This document shows, in pieces, positions 47,217 to 58,350 of a stretch of DNA of 64,000 nucleotides. The stretch is from Apiotrichum sp. Y4204 (Eukaryota > Basidiomycota > Tremellomycetes > Trichosporonales > Trichosporonaceae): positions 310,001-374,000 of the forward strand of contig JAMYHL010000020.1 in the NCBI GenBank assembly GCA_025531455.1, written 5' to 3'. Under the pieces are notes generated by a model. The model ran no database searches, was not told the origin of the DNA, and saw nothing but the letters and a program-made list of their open reading frames with translations. The translations under genes and the position numbers were made by a program. Position 1 is the stretch's first letter. Each line of letters starts with the position of its first letter.

Positions 47217-48611
47217 CTAGTATCCCCGCTCAAGATCCACAAGATTGTACGGCGTCTCGCCCTTCCTGATCCTTTCCGCATTCGCGAGCGCAATGTCCGC
47301 GCCGAGCGCAAGCTCCCCCTCGACATTCCCGCTCAGGTGCGGCGTGATGATGCACCGGGGGTGCGTCCACAGCGGGCTCTCGGCGGGCAGCGGCTCGGGG
47401 TCCGTGACGTCGATTGCGGCGCCCCACAGCCCGCCATCCTCGACCGGCGCCTCGAGCGCGGCGAGGAGCTCCTCTATATGTCAGCAATGCTTTTAATGGT
47501 GCTTACCCGACTTGATCAGGTCGCCGCGGCCGACATTAATAAACACGGGGGCATCGCGGCGCAGCCATGAAAGCTTCTTGGCGTCGAGGAGCCCGCGCGT
47601 CGCGGCCGTGCTGGGGAGGGAGCAGACGAGCACGTCCGTCGCGCGCAGGAACGCCTCAAACTGCGCCGGGTCCTTGGTGGAATAGTACTTGTCCGGGATG
47701 GAGCCTAAGATGAGCACTTGGAGATGCAATGTCACTCACCATCGGGGTCGCCGGTTCCCGGGATATTGTACTGCCATAAGCTAAGAACACGCTTCTTTCT
47801 CACCTCGGGATCGGCGCTCGCCTTGCCGCTCGTGTTCGCAGCCACGACGCGCATCCCGTGCGCGCGCAGCAGGCGCGCCGTCTCGCGCCCGAGCGCACCG
47901 TACCCCAGCATACCCGCCGTGCGGCCATGCAGCGAGAAGGCAAAGTACTCGTGCCCGTTTGTCTTGACTTTGCGGTCCCAGTTGGAGTTCTGAATGTTAG
48001 TGCTCAAATGGGGATAAAAAGGGGTGCCTGAATGCATTCTAAGCGCAGGGCTTGCAGTCCTCGCTCAACGGTCTCCACAGTTTGTCTGCTGCTCCAAGTC
48101 TGCGATCACCCCGCCTGGCTATTGTATTTCCAGTCTATCGTTTCCAAGAATCGTTTCCAGCCTCGCCCTCGAATCTGCTTCCACTCACGAGAGCATTGCG
48201 CATCATCACCTGGAGCTGGTGGTACAGCGCAATAACATTAGCGACGACCCAGTTCGGGATGCTGAGCACGTGTATCCCGCTAGCGTTGCCGAGGGTGATC
48301 CCCTCCTCCTTCCCCATGCCCTTTTCCTTCTTCATCTTCGCGAGCTCCTGCACCGCGGGGCAAACACGCATGCACATGTCCGCGCCGGCCGTCGAGAGCT
48401 GGATGTGCCGCAGCTTCGGGAGGTCTGCGAGCGCAATGTCGGTCGGGATCGCGCGCCAGTTGGCAAACACCATGTCTACGTCGGGACGGAGCTCGGCCGG
48501 CAGCGTAAAGTCGGGCCGGTAGTGCACTGTCGCGAAGGCTGCGCGCAGCTTTGCAAGCGACGCGGGCGGGAGCTGGACGCCGAGCACGGCGAGCGTGTTT
48601 AGCGACGCCAT
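47217..48611 (-). CDS. D-isomer-specific 2-hydroxyacid dehydrogenase
   Basis: NAD(P)H-dependent reductase of 2-oxo acids such as glyoxylate or hydroxypyruvate. Exons 48611-48189, 47989-47804, 47770-47740, 47704-47507, 47473-47217; 364 residues. The nucleotide-binding motif GYGALG sits at residues 170-175 within RTAGMLGYGALGRETARLL. The catalytic Arg is in FINVGRGDLIKSGE, the Glu in IDVTDPEPLPAESPLW, and the His in ITPHLSGNVEGE. Exon 3 is 31 nt. Physiological substrate cannot be read from sequence. Confidence 0.9.
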
Positions 48612-50584
48612 TGTGAGAGTTTGGTGAGTGTGAGATGCAGATGGGCAGTGAGTTGTGTTTCTGGTGCCCATATCCCCAAGTGCCCCTGACCTCCACCGGC
48701 CTCTTGGTTAGTGATCTTAGTGACCGATACCGACTCGATTACTGCATGCGATGGTATTCGTCGGCCAACGCCGCCCAGGATTTGGCTACAAGCCGGTGTT
48801 TGTGTGTGCTCCACTGGAACAATATTCTGTGCAGTAAGTTATGCGATACTCGTCAAGGTGGCCGGGGATTGAACATCAAGATGCAGAGATAACTTAATAT
48901 CAGTGGACGATCCCCGATGAGCTTGACCCACACGATGCACAGATGCACACCGGATCCTGTCATGCATAATTCCAAGCGATCAGTGAACAAAAAATAGCGA
49001 GTATGCGGATCCCCACCAATTCCACAGCCAGCCAAAACCTTGATGAAGAGTTCCCCGAGCATGCCGAGCAGCTGCTCAGCTGCAGATCCGGGGCGCACGC
49101 TAGTTGTCACGCTGGGCGATCCGGAGATCCAGCAGTTCAGTATCCAGTGATCCTGTGCCGAGTGCGCCGAGTGCCGATCGGCCGTATCGCGTATCGGCAC
49201 GGCTGGGATCGACGTGTGCCATGTGCCACAGCCCACGGGGCCCAGGCGGAAGAGCAGGAGTACTAGAGTGCTCTGAGGCACCCACCTACCGGGGGCCGGG
49301 GGCCGAGCGAGCCGAGCGAGCCTTATCGTCCTCCACCTTCACCGTCACATTCGGAGCGCGTCCTCGCTCCACGCGCGACACGGAGCTCGGTGAGCGTCCG
49401 GATCAATGCCGGACTACGAAAAGCGCAGATAAACAGTCAAAGTACGCGACGCGTCTGATCAAAGTCCAGTGAGGCATTTTATCTTTTGATTTATTTCCTA
49501 CTCTCGCCCCCGATCGCGTTGTGGATTACTGTAGCCGGCACCGATCACCGGCGGCGAGGGGGTCCCGAGATAGAACTAGGGCATCATCGCCTTTGCGCCT
49601 CGGAGGGTTAGAGGGCTCTGTTCGGAATGCTGGGTGTCCCTTCGTAGGGATTCCTGGTAATGTCAATGTCGGGCCCCGTGCAGAAGGCTATCAACTCGAC
49701 CTCCTGATGCCCTCCAGGCCCTCCACAACAGCGAGCACATGCAACGCTCCCCGCCACTGACGCGCGCCACGCCCTGGGCCAGTAGAATAACGCCGGAATC
49801 AGTCTTGTCTGCTTCCGCTCACAGGACCAATTCGGACGGCTGCGCAGGGTATACACATCGTGCACCCGGCGTGGGACCCAAGGCAACTGCGCTCGCTTGT
49901 GGTCAAGGAACAGGCACGGGATCAGCAGGGGAGCCGCATGGCACCCGGGACGCTCAACCCGGCCAGTGGCCCAGGAGGCCAGGAGTCACCCAAGCTGGGT
50001 GGGCGCTGCGCTGCCTGAGTGCCTGCAGCCCTTTTGCTTCTTCCCCTTTGGTCTGGTACTAGTTTTTTTTTGCGGTGTGTCTGTGCGCACCACCACTGCT
50101 GCTAGCGCGCTTGCACTGCCCTTTGTGCCACAGAGCTTTGCTCTTTCCTTATAATACGCTGGGACTGTTTCTCCCGACTCCCCAAAATAGTTTCCTGCTG
50201 GTATACTTAGAACGGGCTCTTCCCTCTTGGGTCTCACCATTCCCCCCCCTTTTTCCATCCTCCCTTCCACCCAATACACCATCCCACCACCCTGGTCCGC
50301 ATCCACACCTGCATACCACGACCCATCCTGTCAATACCGACTTTATCGACATCATCGACATCTTGGCGTCGACCTCGCCATCTCCGTCGCCGACGCTAGC
50401 CTCAGCCCATTCCTCGCCGTCTCAGTCGAACCCCCACAGTCCGACACGCGCCGAATCTGTGCATCTCGCCGTTCCATTTCCCACCCCGCGCGATCCCGCA
50501 CTGTCCCTCGCCGAAGCACCTCTATTGCTTTTGCTTCCAAAAACCACCTACTCGTTTCCCAAACGCACGCGAACATAGCGCAAG
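48612..50584. other. 2 kb divergent intergenic region
   Basis: Between the dehydrogenase (minus) and the MADS-box gene (plus). Contains a pyrimidine-rich leader before the MADS gene with ccttataata near 50147-50156. No gene recognised; long upstream regions are common for regulators. Confidence 0.5.
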
Positions 50585-51987
50585 ATGGGACGCAAAAAGA
50601 TCGAGATCAAGCCGCTCACCGTGAGTTCCAAGTCTGGATGCTGCCACCACTCCCCGAAATATCCTCCGAGCCACTAGCCGCGGCCCACCGCATCGCACCT
50701 CCGACATCAGCAGCATCCAGGATTTTCACAATGCCCACCGCGCACATGCTCACTTCCAGGACGAGCGCAACCGCAATGTCACGTTTCTTAAGCGCAAGGC
50801 CGGTCTGATGAAGAAGGCGTACGAGCTCTCAGTCCTCTGCGGCGTGACTGTCTCGCTGCTCATCTTCTCGCATAACGGCAAGCCGTACGAGTTCTCCTCG
50901 GGCGACTTTGACGCCGAGGTCGATCGTTACAATGAATATGAGGGCACGATCGAGCGCCGGCGCGCTGCCGAGTTTGAGGCCATGGCCAAGGCGGGCGAGG
51001 ACGACGACGAGGATGACGACGAGGACGACGGCAAACCCGGCAAGCCCAAGGCCCCCGGACCATCCAAGTCGCTCAAGGGCAAGGAGTCGTTCAAGGCCCG
51101 CCGTTCACGCCGCGGCGACGACCGCCGCGACCGCGACCGTGAGCGGAGAGACAAGCCCGGAGAGGAGACCTTTGTCGGTGCATTGATGGACGGGTCCAGC
51201 GACACCACGCCGCGCCGCTCCTCCGATGTGAGTATCTGCGAACGGAATGACATCCCGAGAGCAGCTCACTGACATACAGGCTAATGCCGGTTTGCAATAC
51301 GCACTCGGCCTGCACGCACAGGCTCCGCAGCCTCCGCCGTCCCAACCCTCGGGCCCCGGCGCGATGCCATGGAACGCCTACCGCCAGGGAAACAGCAGCA
51401 CACAATACGGCCTCCCGTACGGCTCGCAGTCGTCCGGCGGACCACCCTTCTACCCCAGCCCCGGCATGCCCAGCACAATGGGTAGCGCACCCTCGGGATC
51501 CTCGGGCCCCGCGAATGGCGGCGCATGGGACCAGTCCATGCTCACAACCTATGCGTGGCTGCAAATCCAGCAGGCACACCAGGAGCAGAAGCGCCATCTC
51601 CTTGAGAAACAGCAGCAGCAGCTCCTCGAGCTGACCTCGCGCTCCGGCGGAGCAGCCCTCTTCCGCGACATCCTCGGCACTAACCCGGGACCAGCAGCGA
51701 ACGGGCACGGGAGCGCGGCGGCCTCGAGTGCAGCCAACATCTCGGCAGCGCTCAACGAGTTTGTGTGGCCGACGACACCAGCCGAGGAAGGAGGACAGGT
51801 GTCCACTCCGCCCGACGACGACCTCGTGTGGGCGCTGAGCGGCGGTGCGGCCCACGTCCCCCCGCAAGCACCGCAGGGCGCACAGATGTACCCCGAGCAG
51901 TACGCGCTCACGGCGGACGGCAAGCGGCGGGACGCAAGGGATCTCTCGCGCGACATGTTTGCAGCGGCCAAGCGGAGGAAGCAGTAG
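50585..51987 (+). CDS. RLM1: MADS-box transcription factor, RLM1/MEF2 type
   Basis: Exons 50585-50620 (12 codons), 50760-51227, 51280-51987; 403 residues. The MADS domain begins at the first Met: [19 protein letters not shown] joined across intron 1, then [20 protein letters not shown] and [15 protein letters not shown]. The Lys pattern and DERNR place it with MEF2/RLM1 rather than SRF/MCM1. An acidic stretch ([11 protein letters not shown]) and a basic cluster ([17 protein letters not shown]) follow. The C-terminus is Pro/Ser/Gly-rich with QQQQ and ends in a basic KRRKQ. In fungi, Rlm1 acts below the cell-wall-integrity MAP kinase; that role is inferred from family. A split right inside the MADS domain is typical of these genes. 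Confidence 0.9.
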
Positions 51988-52361
51988 TTGTACATGCCTT
52001 AGCTGGTCTAAGTGCGACTCCCTGTATGCTCCGGATTTCGTTTTGTATCATCATGTTGTAGCTGAGATGTCCATGGACCATGGCAAGAGCACAGGAACGC
52101 GTGCTGCAAAAGCTGCAGCTGCAAATAGCAGGAGCAAGAGTGTGCCGGCTGCTCGGCCGAGATGGCGACTGCAAAGGCATCCATGGACGTCCTAACGCCA
52201 CTAGACACAAGCTAAAGATAGTGCGCCGAGGATGCCCATGCGGCCACATAATCAGTGGCTGGGGATGCGCAGGTGCTCGCTCCACCGCCCCCGGCGCCTC
52301 TGACGCCGACCTGCAACTTATCCGATACATAATGCATAATGCGGTGCTGACCCTACTCCGG
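51988..52361. other. convergent 3' intergenic region
   Basis: Holds 3' flanks of the MADS-box and peroxin genes; no gene seen. Confidence 0.5.
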
Positions 52362-54029
52362 CTACTCCTGGAGGTACACACGGCGCCACCACCGCCTGCG
52401 GCGGGTGACCCTGCGCGCCGGGATGCCGGGCGTGGTGTCGTCGACGGGCTTGTCCGTCGGCTGCTGCCACGAGTCGTCAGAGTATGCCCATCCGTCTTTC
52501 CGTCAGCGCCGTCTTGTGTCGATTTACTCACCGGGATCCGCACCGCTCTCGCACCAGAGCGCCGCGACGTCGACGCGCCAGTCCTCGCCGGGGATGAACG
52601 CCCATTTGCCCTTGAGCGCCATGGCCATCTTGCCGTCGTCGGCGTCCGGGTCGTCATCCGCCCACGGCGTGTCCGTAGCGGGGAGGGCGGGCTGGCCTGG
52701 GAGGGCGGGCTGGGCGGCGCGGACCTTGACCCACGCGTCGCGCTCGGCCGCGCGGAGGAAGCGGCTCGACCAGCTGCCGGGCGGGAGCGGGGTGTTGAAT
52801 GGTTTCGCGGCGGCGATGGGATCGAGGCGCTCGTTCTCCCACACCTCGACGCGGCGGACGGGGCGGCGGCCAATGTCGTCGGGCAGCGCGTCCGTCAATG
52901 CCAGGTCCTCGAGGACGACGCGGCCCCCGCGTGCCCGGACAGAGTGCGGGAACGCGTCGAAGAGGGGGGTGAGGTTTGGGTGGAAGTACAGCGGTGGGAG
53001 AATTCCAGCCGGAAGGAGGAGGTACGGGATTGCCCAGGCTGGAGTGAGGGGGAGGAAGAGGGTCGGCGGGAGGAGGGCGAGGAGGACAAGCGTCGGCGTG
53101 AGCGGGAACGAGGTCGGGGACGTGTCCTTGCCTGCGATGAAGGTCAGGTACGGGGTCACGGTGTCGAAGAGGTCTGAGATCATGCCCATGAGGTTCTGGA
53201 TCGCCTGCATGTTCATGTAGTAATCGACCGAAGTCTCGGCCTCCTTGGCGGGCACGACAGGCGCGCCTTCTGCGTCTGGGGCGGTTGACGCCGTGTACGC
53301 TACGTGCGTCTCGGTACCCTCGACGCGCTCCGAGCCGGTGTCTGGCGGTGGGAGGGTAACGCCAAAAAGACTCGGGAGCGGGCGCTTCTGCTCCTCTAGC
53401 GACATGTAAATGACGAGCACGACCGCCGAGGGGAGGAACAGGAGCACACGCGGGTAAAAGCAGATAAACGTCCATGTGAACAGCCAGGCCCATGTCCACA
53501 CGGGTTTTTGCCAGAAGAGCACCTCCTCGACGCGGTCCTGAAGCCAGAACACCGGTCCGACCTGGGAGTCAGTAAAGTTGTCAGTGCACAACTGCTTGGA
53601 AGTGGGTGCGACTCAGCAGTCCGGCACATCCCGACAACCATTCTCTCCTCGACGCACCTTCATGATAAACCGCGTAAAGTTCCCACTCATGACATTAAGC
53701 CCGAGACTCTGCCGCTGGCTCGTGAGCTCGCGCACCTTGCCGTGCGAGTGCGGCGCCGCGACCTTGGGGATGTTCGGGGGAAGGAGGGACGAAAGCACGA
53801 GGTCCGAGACGTTGCTGCTGATGCTCGAGGTGGTGGGTACGAAGCGGCGTGTCGAGGACGTCGCTGCGGCAGCGGCGGCGGCGGGGGGAAAGTTGGCCGT
53901 ATTCGCGTTCGTGGTCGAGCTTGCGCTCGCGCCTGTCGCACCGCGGGAGCGCCCAAGCGGCGACTGCGGCGCGGGACCCGCGATTACGGACGCGGAGGGC
54001 GGGACGGCAATGTACGACGGGACCGCCAT
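52362..54029 (-). CDS. peroxisomal membrane protein of the PEX28/PEX30 family with dysferlin domain
   Basis: Exons 54029-53658, 53561-52532, 52495-52362; 511 residues. After a Ser/Ala-rich N-terminus, the reticulon-like membrane region appears as VFWLQDRVEEVLFWQKPVWT and WTFICFYPRVLLFLPSAVVL, with further helices later (PLTPTLVLLALLPPTLFLPL). The C-terminal dysferlin-type module shows VEVWENERLD, WSSRFLRAAERDAW, KWAFIPGEDWRVD, DGWAYSDDSW and the terminal VTRRRRWWRRVYL. Fungal members sit at ER-peroxisome contacts and control peroxisome size and number. Which paralogue (PEX23, 24, 28-32) it equals is unresolved. Confidence 0.82.
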
Positions 54030-54459
54030 CGTGTGTAGGTGGATGTACAGAAGCGATGTAGCAATGTTTAATGTTGCGCGTTGGCGGCGAGAAATGGCCA
54101 CCGAGACGCGGGCAGTGACGTCGGCTGGGTGGGTGGTCGTAGCCGGCGCGCCGGCGGCGGTGGGATGCCCGCTTTGAATGAGAAGTGTGGCAATCGCATG
54201 GAAGAGGGAGCCGGGTTTTGGCTGGCTCGCTCGATCCGGCGCCTCCACCGTCATCCGACTTTGGGATCTTGCGACCTCCGACCCCGATCTCCGACCTCCG
54301 ACGTTTGATACCAGGCATATACCATCATCGAGAACACATAAGGGGATACGGGCTACGCTTCATACAGAGCTAGACGGAGATCAGAAAACTAGACACCACT
54401 CAACTTGCGCTCCTTTATCGTCACCTCTGAATCCCGACGTCTCCCAGCTCGCGTCCACG
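54030..54459. other. divergent promoter region (PEX gene and IMP2)
   Basis: No gene seen. Contains the tandem-like motif gacctccgaccccgatctccgacctccgac near 54269-54302. Confidence 0.5.
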
Positions 54460-55329
54460 ATGTCACGACCGTTCCAGCGGCTGTTTCAGCACCGATACTA
54501 CCCATATCTGCATTTTGGCATGTACGTATCGAGCTGGATACTGTGTATAGTCGGGACTGCGGAGCTGGCGGCTCACAGCTGACGCGCGGGGGGGTGTGAA
54601 CAACCTCGCGCCTCCGCCAACCCGTGTCCCCTGCCTTTCCTTTGCTGATAACAGAACAATCCTCGGCTGGATCCCGGTAGCCGTAGTCGTCACGCGGCAC
54701 GTATACGGCATCGCACAGGTCGGCGGGGAGAGCATGCAGCCGACATTCAACCCGGACCTGCACACGTCGATCCACCGCGATGTCGTGCTACTCGAAAAGT
54801 GGTGGGGGCGGTATCGGCGCGGCGACGTCGTGACTTTGTGGTGAGTATGAGATTATGGATACTGGAATCGGATGAGCGCAGCCTCATATCCCCATACTCA
54901 TTCTAGGTCCCCGAACAACCCCGAGCTGTTGACCACCAAACGCATCGTCGCGCTCGAGGGCGACGTCGTGAACCCCCTCCCGCCGCATCGCCCGCGACCT
55001 ATCAAGGTGCCGCCGGGGCATGTGTGGGTTGAGGGCGACTCGGTGTATCGTACCCGTGACTCGAATACCTATGGCCCGGTGAGTGTGCTTGTGTATGGAC
55101 ATAGTCCAGTCTAGATCTGCAGGTGGGAGTACTTTGGAATCGGAGTTTCATTTACCTGCACATGAGCTTGTTGTCAGTTTGCTGACCACAGGTTTCGCTG
55201 TCACTGGTCGACTCGCGAGTCACACACATCCTCTGGCCGTTCAAGCACTTTGGCGAGGTGCGGCGGTCAGCGGGAAAGTCCGAGGGGCGCGTCAGGAAAC
55301 TGGGGCCAGATTGGGTTGATGCTCATTGA
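54460..55329 (+). CDS. IMP2: mitochondrial inner-membrane protease subunit 2
   Basis: Signal-peptidase-like serine protease that trims presequences of intermembrane-space proteins; works with Imp1. Exons 54460-54521, 54655-54840, 54907-55078, 55192-55329; 185 residues. One membrane helix (ILGWIPVAVVVTRHVYG) precedes the catalytic Ser47 in GGESMQPTFNP. Catalytic Lys94 is in LTTKRIVALEGDVV. GHVWVEGDS follows, then SRDSNTYGPVSLSLV-like box rebuilt across intron 3 (here TRDSNTYGPVSLSLV). The positions agree closely with yeast Imp2 (177 residues). Confidence 0.94.
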
Positions 55330-55582
55330 GAAGAGGGGCACAGAGGAGAGGCAGCACATTGTATTGGTATACTTCCATGATACATTGCATCACATCACAT
55401 CTCGATCTCTGTAGCGTACACGCGCACCGTCTAGGGTCGGTCTATTGTGGCAAGAAGGGGCCAAGCAGCCTGAAATTGCGGTGCTGGGTTGGGAATGGGG
55501 GATATGAGACGGTTGCAGCACGGGGGCTGAGCGTGAGTTAGCCTTCTCAACAGGATGTCAACTCACGGTGCAACGCGCCGAG

Positions 55583-56516
55583 CTATCCACGCTCCGGTTC
55601 CCCAACGATCCGCCGCCTAAACATCAGTAATCACATCCCTTCCCACATGAAGTACTCACACGACCGCCGGGGTTTTTATCTCGGGCTTGCCGCTCGCACT
55701 CCACATCTCGCGCGGCCAGTAGTCCTGGAGGAAGACATATGTGTGGCCCGCGAGGATACCGATCTGATGTCAGCTGGAGGAAAACGACCTACTAGCTCAC
55801 AATATCCCCCATAGCGTCCTTGAGCCCGCGCTGCAGCAGCCACGAAAAGGCCACAAGGCAGATGGGGAGGTATGGAGCGGATATCCTGATGTCAGCTTCC
55901 ACGGGTTAGTCAGCTGACGCACACAATGACTCCAAAGAGGCTCATCTTGACGCTCGGGTTACGGCGCGACCAGATGTACACGAGGGCAAACGCGAGTGAG
56001 GACGCAAGGAAGGGCATCGTGATAAAGTGTGCCACACCCTGGGATAAGCTTGGCAGAGTGATCTGAAGCTTACGAGAAGGAAGGACGCTATGAGCACCAA
56101 GAGCCAGACATAGTCAGCACGCCTGTTCGAGAAGGAGCTCTCCTCAAGAAGACGAGAGTAACGCATCCTGTGCGTGAGATACTGGTCCACTTCTCAGTAA
56201 CCTACACGAAGAACAGGTGCAGCACGAGATCCAGCCCTATCGGCCCGAAGTAGAAGAAGGTGGTGAAGAACCGCCATGGCTGCCGTCAGACACTGCGTAT
56301 CACCACCGCAAAGAATCTCTCCACGCACCTCCATCTTCACGACAGCGAGCTTCCACGAAAAGTAGAGCTGCAGCGGCGCGACGGCATTGCATTCCTGGTG
56401 TGAGTCGCGCGAGCTACCGCGGCACTTACGACGAGGAGACTCGTGCCGACCGAGGCGACGATCCAGGCGCGCGTCACGGGCGGGATTGCCATGAACCACT
56501 CTATCGGTTCTGCCAT
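55583..56516 (-). CDS. DER1: Derlin family protein (ER-associated degradation)
   Basis: Rhomboid-like pseudoprotease of the ER membrane that helps retrotranslocate misfolded proteins. Eight exons: 56516-56430, 56394-56329, 56279-56206, 56167-56074, 56038-55923, 55885-55801, 55763-55660, 55616-55583; 219 residues. Landmarks are MAEPIEWFMAIPPVTRAW, LQLYFSWKLAVVKMEPWRFF with the WR motif, TTFFYFGPIGLDLVLHLFFV, MRYSRLLEESSF, YIWSRRNPSVKMSLFGV, APYLPICLV and GILAGHTYVFLQDYWP. Every junction restores frame. DER1 and DFM1 are not distinguished with certainty; the short C-terminus without SHP boxes favours DER1-like. Confidence 0.9.
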
Positions 56517-56871
56517 TTTGGGGATACGTGAGAATGTGGAGAATGGATAAGTGGAGAAAAGGACGGAGAAGGCGACGCGAGAACAGCACAGCAGTAATCG
56601 AACACGACCAGGTGGCCATTCCATGTCATCATCTCGGCGGCGATCGGTGGAGGTCGTGGTGGAGGCGCCGAATCCACGTTGCTAATAAGATACTAATGAC
56701 GAGGGGGAGGCATAAGGATTTGCACCCCAGTCATTAGCGGAATCAGACTGCTCCTCGGTGGCAACCACACCGTGACGCCATGATCGCGCTCGACATAAGA
56801 CGTCTTGACAGAACAACATCAAGCACTTCGCGTCCCTACACACTCTCTCCCACGACCTTGACCCACACACC
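56517..56871. other. divergent promoter region (Derlin and ATG16)
   Basis: No gene seen; the Derlin leader is purine-rich on the + strand and a CT-rich leader precedes ATG16. Confidence 0.5.
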
Positions 56872-57843
56872 ATGTCCACCCTCACGACTGGTCCGCCAGA
56901 GTGGCAGAACGCGATCCGCGCGCGTCTCATGGCGCAGCAGGCGCAGGGCGACGCACTGCGGGATGTCATTGAGCAATGTGAGTAGCGAGTTGTCACTGTA
57001 GAGGGAGTGGTAGAGGGTGCAAGGCGTCTTCACTATATCATCTATCATTTCCTTCTATGAGCTGTTATAGAATCTTATATCTGTTTTGTTATTGTAAGCT
57101 CACCCGCAGACCAGCGACTCGCAAAGGCCGCGCGCGACCTCAAGGTCCGCAACAAGGCGTTGCTCCGCGGCGGAGGCGGCGGCGGTGACGGGTGAGTGCG
57201 GTTGTGATGGCTCTTAGCAGCAGGGTAGCTTGCATCCTCCGAGTAACCCGCAAGCTTCGCAGTGTCGTCACTCTCACCCACTGTACTGACACCCAGCGCA
57301 CCGCTACTCACCCACCTCGACGCGCAGCTCAACGCGATGCGGACAGAGCTGTCAACATTGTACCGCACGCAGGCGGCGGCGCAGAACAAGCAGCTGGCGA
57401 TGGCGGACGCGCTGCGCGACCGCGACGAGGAGGTGCGCGGTCTGCGCGAAGAGGTGCGCGAGCTCCGCGAGGCCCGCGATGCCGCGGGAAGGAAGCAGCG
57501 CGAGTGGGAAGAACGGTGGCGGCTCCGCGAGGAGAATGTTCGGGTGGGTACGCGATGCCCTTTGGGAATCGCACAGCTTCATGGTCGAAGTCATCAAGCT
57601 GTGACGTCCCGCTAACCGCAGAATCTGCACGACGAGATTCTCTCGCAGCAAATCGAGATTTCCGGTCTGGGGCAGCGCAACGCCGCCCTGCAAGCGGATA
57701 ATGCGTCTCTCCTGCAGCGCTGGCTCGACAAGATGAACATGACCGCCGACGAGATGAATGCCGACTTTGAGCGCGAGGCCGCGTCCACCGCCAAAGACAA
57801 GGATAAGGAAAAGGAGGATTTTCACGCAGGCGGGAAGGCGTAA
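56872..57843 (+). CDS. ATG16: autophagy protein ATG16
   Basis: Coiled-coil protein that dimerises and positions the Atg12-Atg5 conjugate for Atg8 lipidation. Exons 56872-56977, 57110-57191, 57297-57543, 57622-57843; 218 residues. The N-terminal Atg5-binding helix is EWQNAIRARLMAQQAQGDAL. A Gly run (GGGGGGDG) and then a long coiled coil (about residues 64-200) follow, including LREEVRELREARDAAGRKQ and the family-defining NAALQADNASLLQRWLDKMN with MNADFERE. No WD40 repeats, as in fungal Atg16. The stop at 57841-57843 is followed by another open frame, noted separately. Confidence 0.88.
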
Positions 57844-58350
57844 TTGCCGGCGCGTCTTCCCGGGGGGAGAGGAAGGCGGGCGAGGAGGGGAGCGGGAGGG
57901 GGGAGGCGAGGATAGATGTTGTGCATGGGTCGGGGTCGGGGATACAGGAGAAAGAAGCGCGACAGGACGGAGATGGAGAGAGTCGTGGGCAAGCACCCGC
58001 GTCCGCGGTCGACGGCGACATGCTCAGCGCCGATTGGCAGGTGCTCGAGACGGCGTCCGGGAGCGCGCTCGACGATGAGGATTGGGCCGAGGCGCGGCTG
58101 CAGCTGTAGCGGTAGCCGACTTGCAAGCAGTGCTTGCAGCGGCGACGGCAAGCGCGTGGCCCGCCTCCACTATTGTTGTACTAATATATATTCCTAGCTT
58201 TGCATCATTTGCGATCGTTACTACTGTTGACGTCCAAGAGGCCAGCCCATTCATCCCAAGTTACAAGAGCACCAATCTTCTTCGGATTTCATTTACTTGT
58301 CCACCATACTGAACCCAAATGTTGATTTCTTCATTGCAGCCATCTCGCCA
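57844..58350. other. convergent 3' region
   Basis: Purine-rich downstream of ATG16. A frame at 57921-58109 is open and acidic, but no in-phase splice to ATG16 was found. Confidence 0.45.

Noticed and set aside
48860..48895. ggggattgaac resembling a tRNA T loop on the minus strand
   Set aside because: Flanking bases do not form a T stem and no D arm or acceptor partner is present.
56681..56770. Stretch with ggatttgcacccc and a cagtc/gactg hairpin next to ATG16, tRNA-like
   Set aside because: T-loop consensus is broken and no acceptor or D stem pairs.
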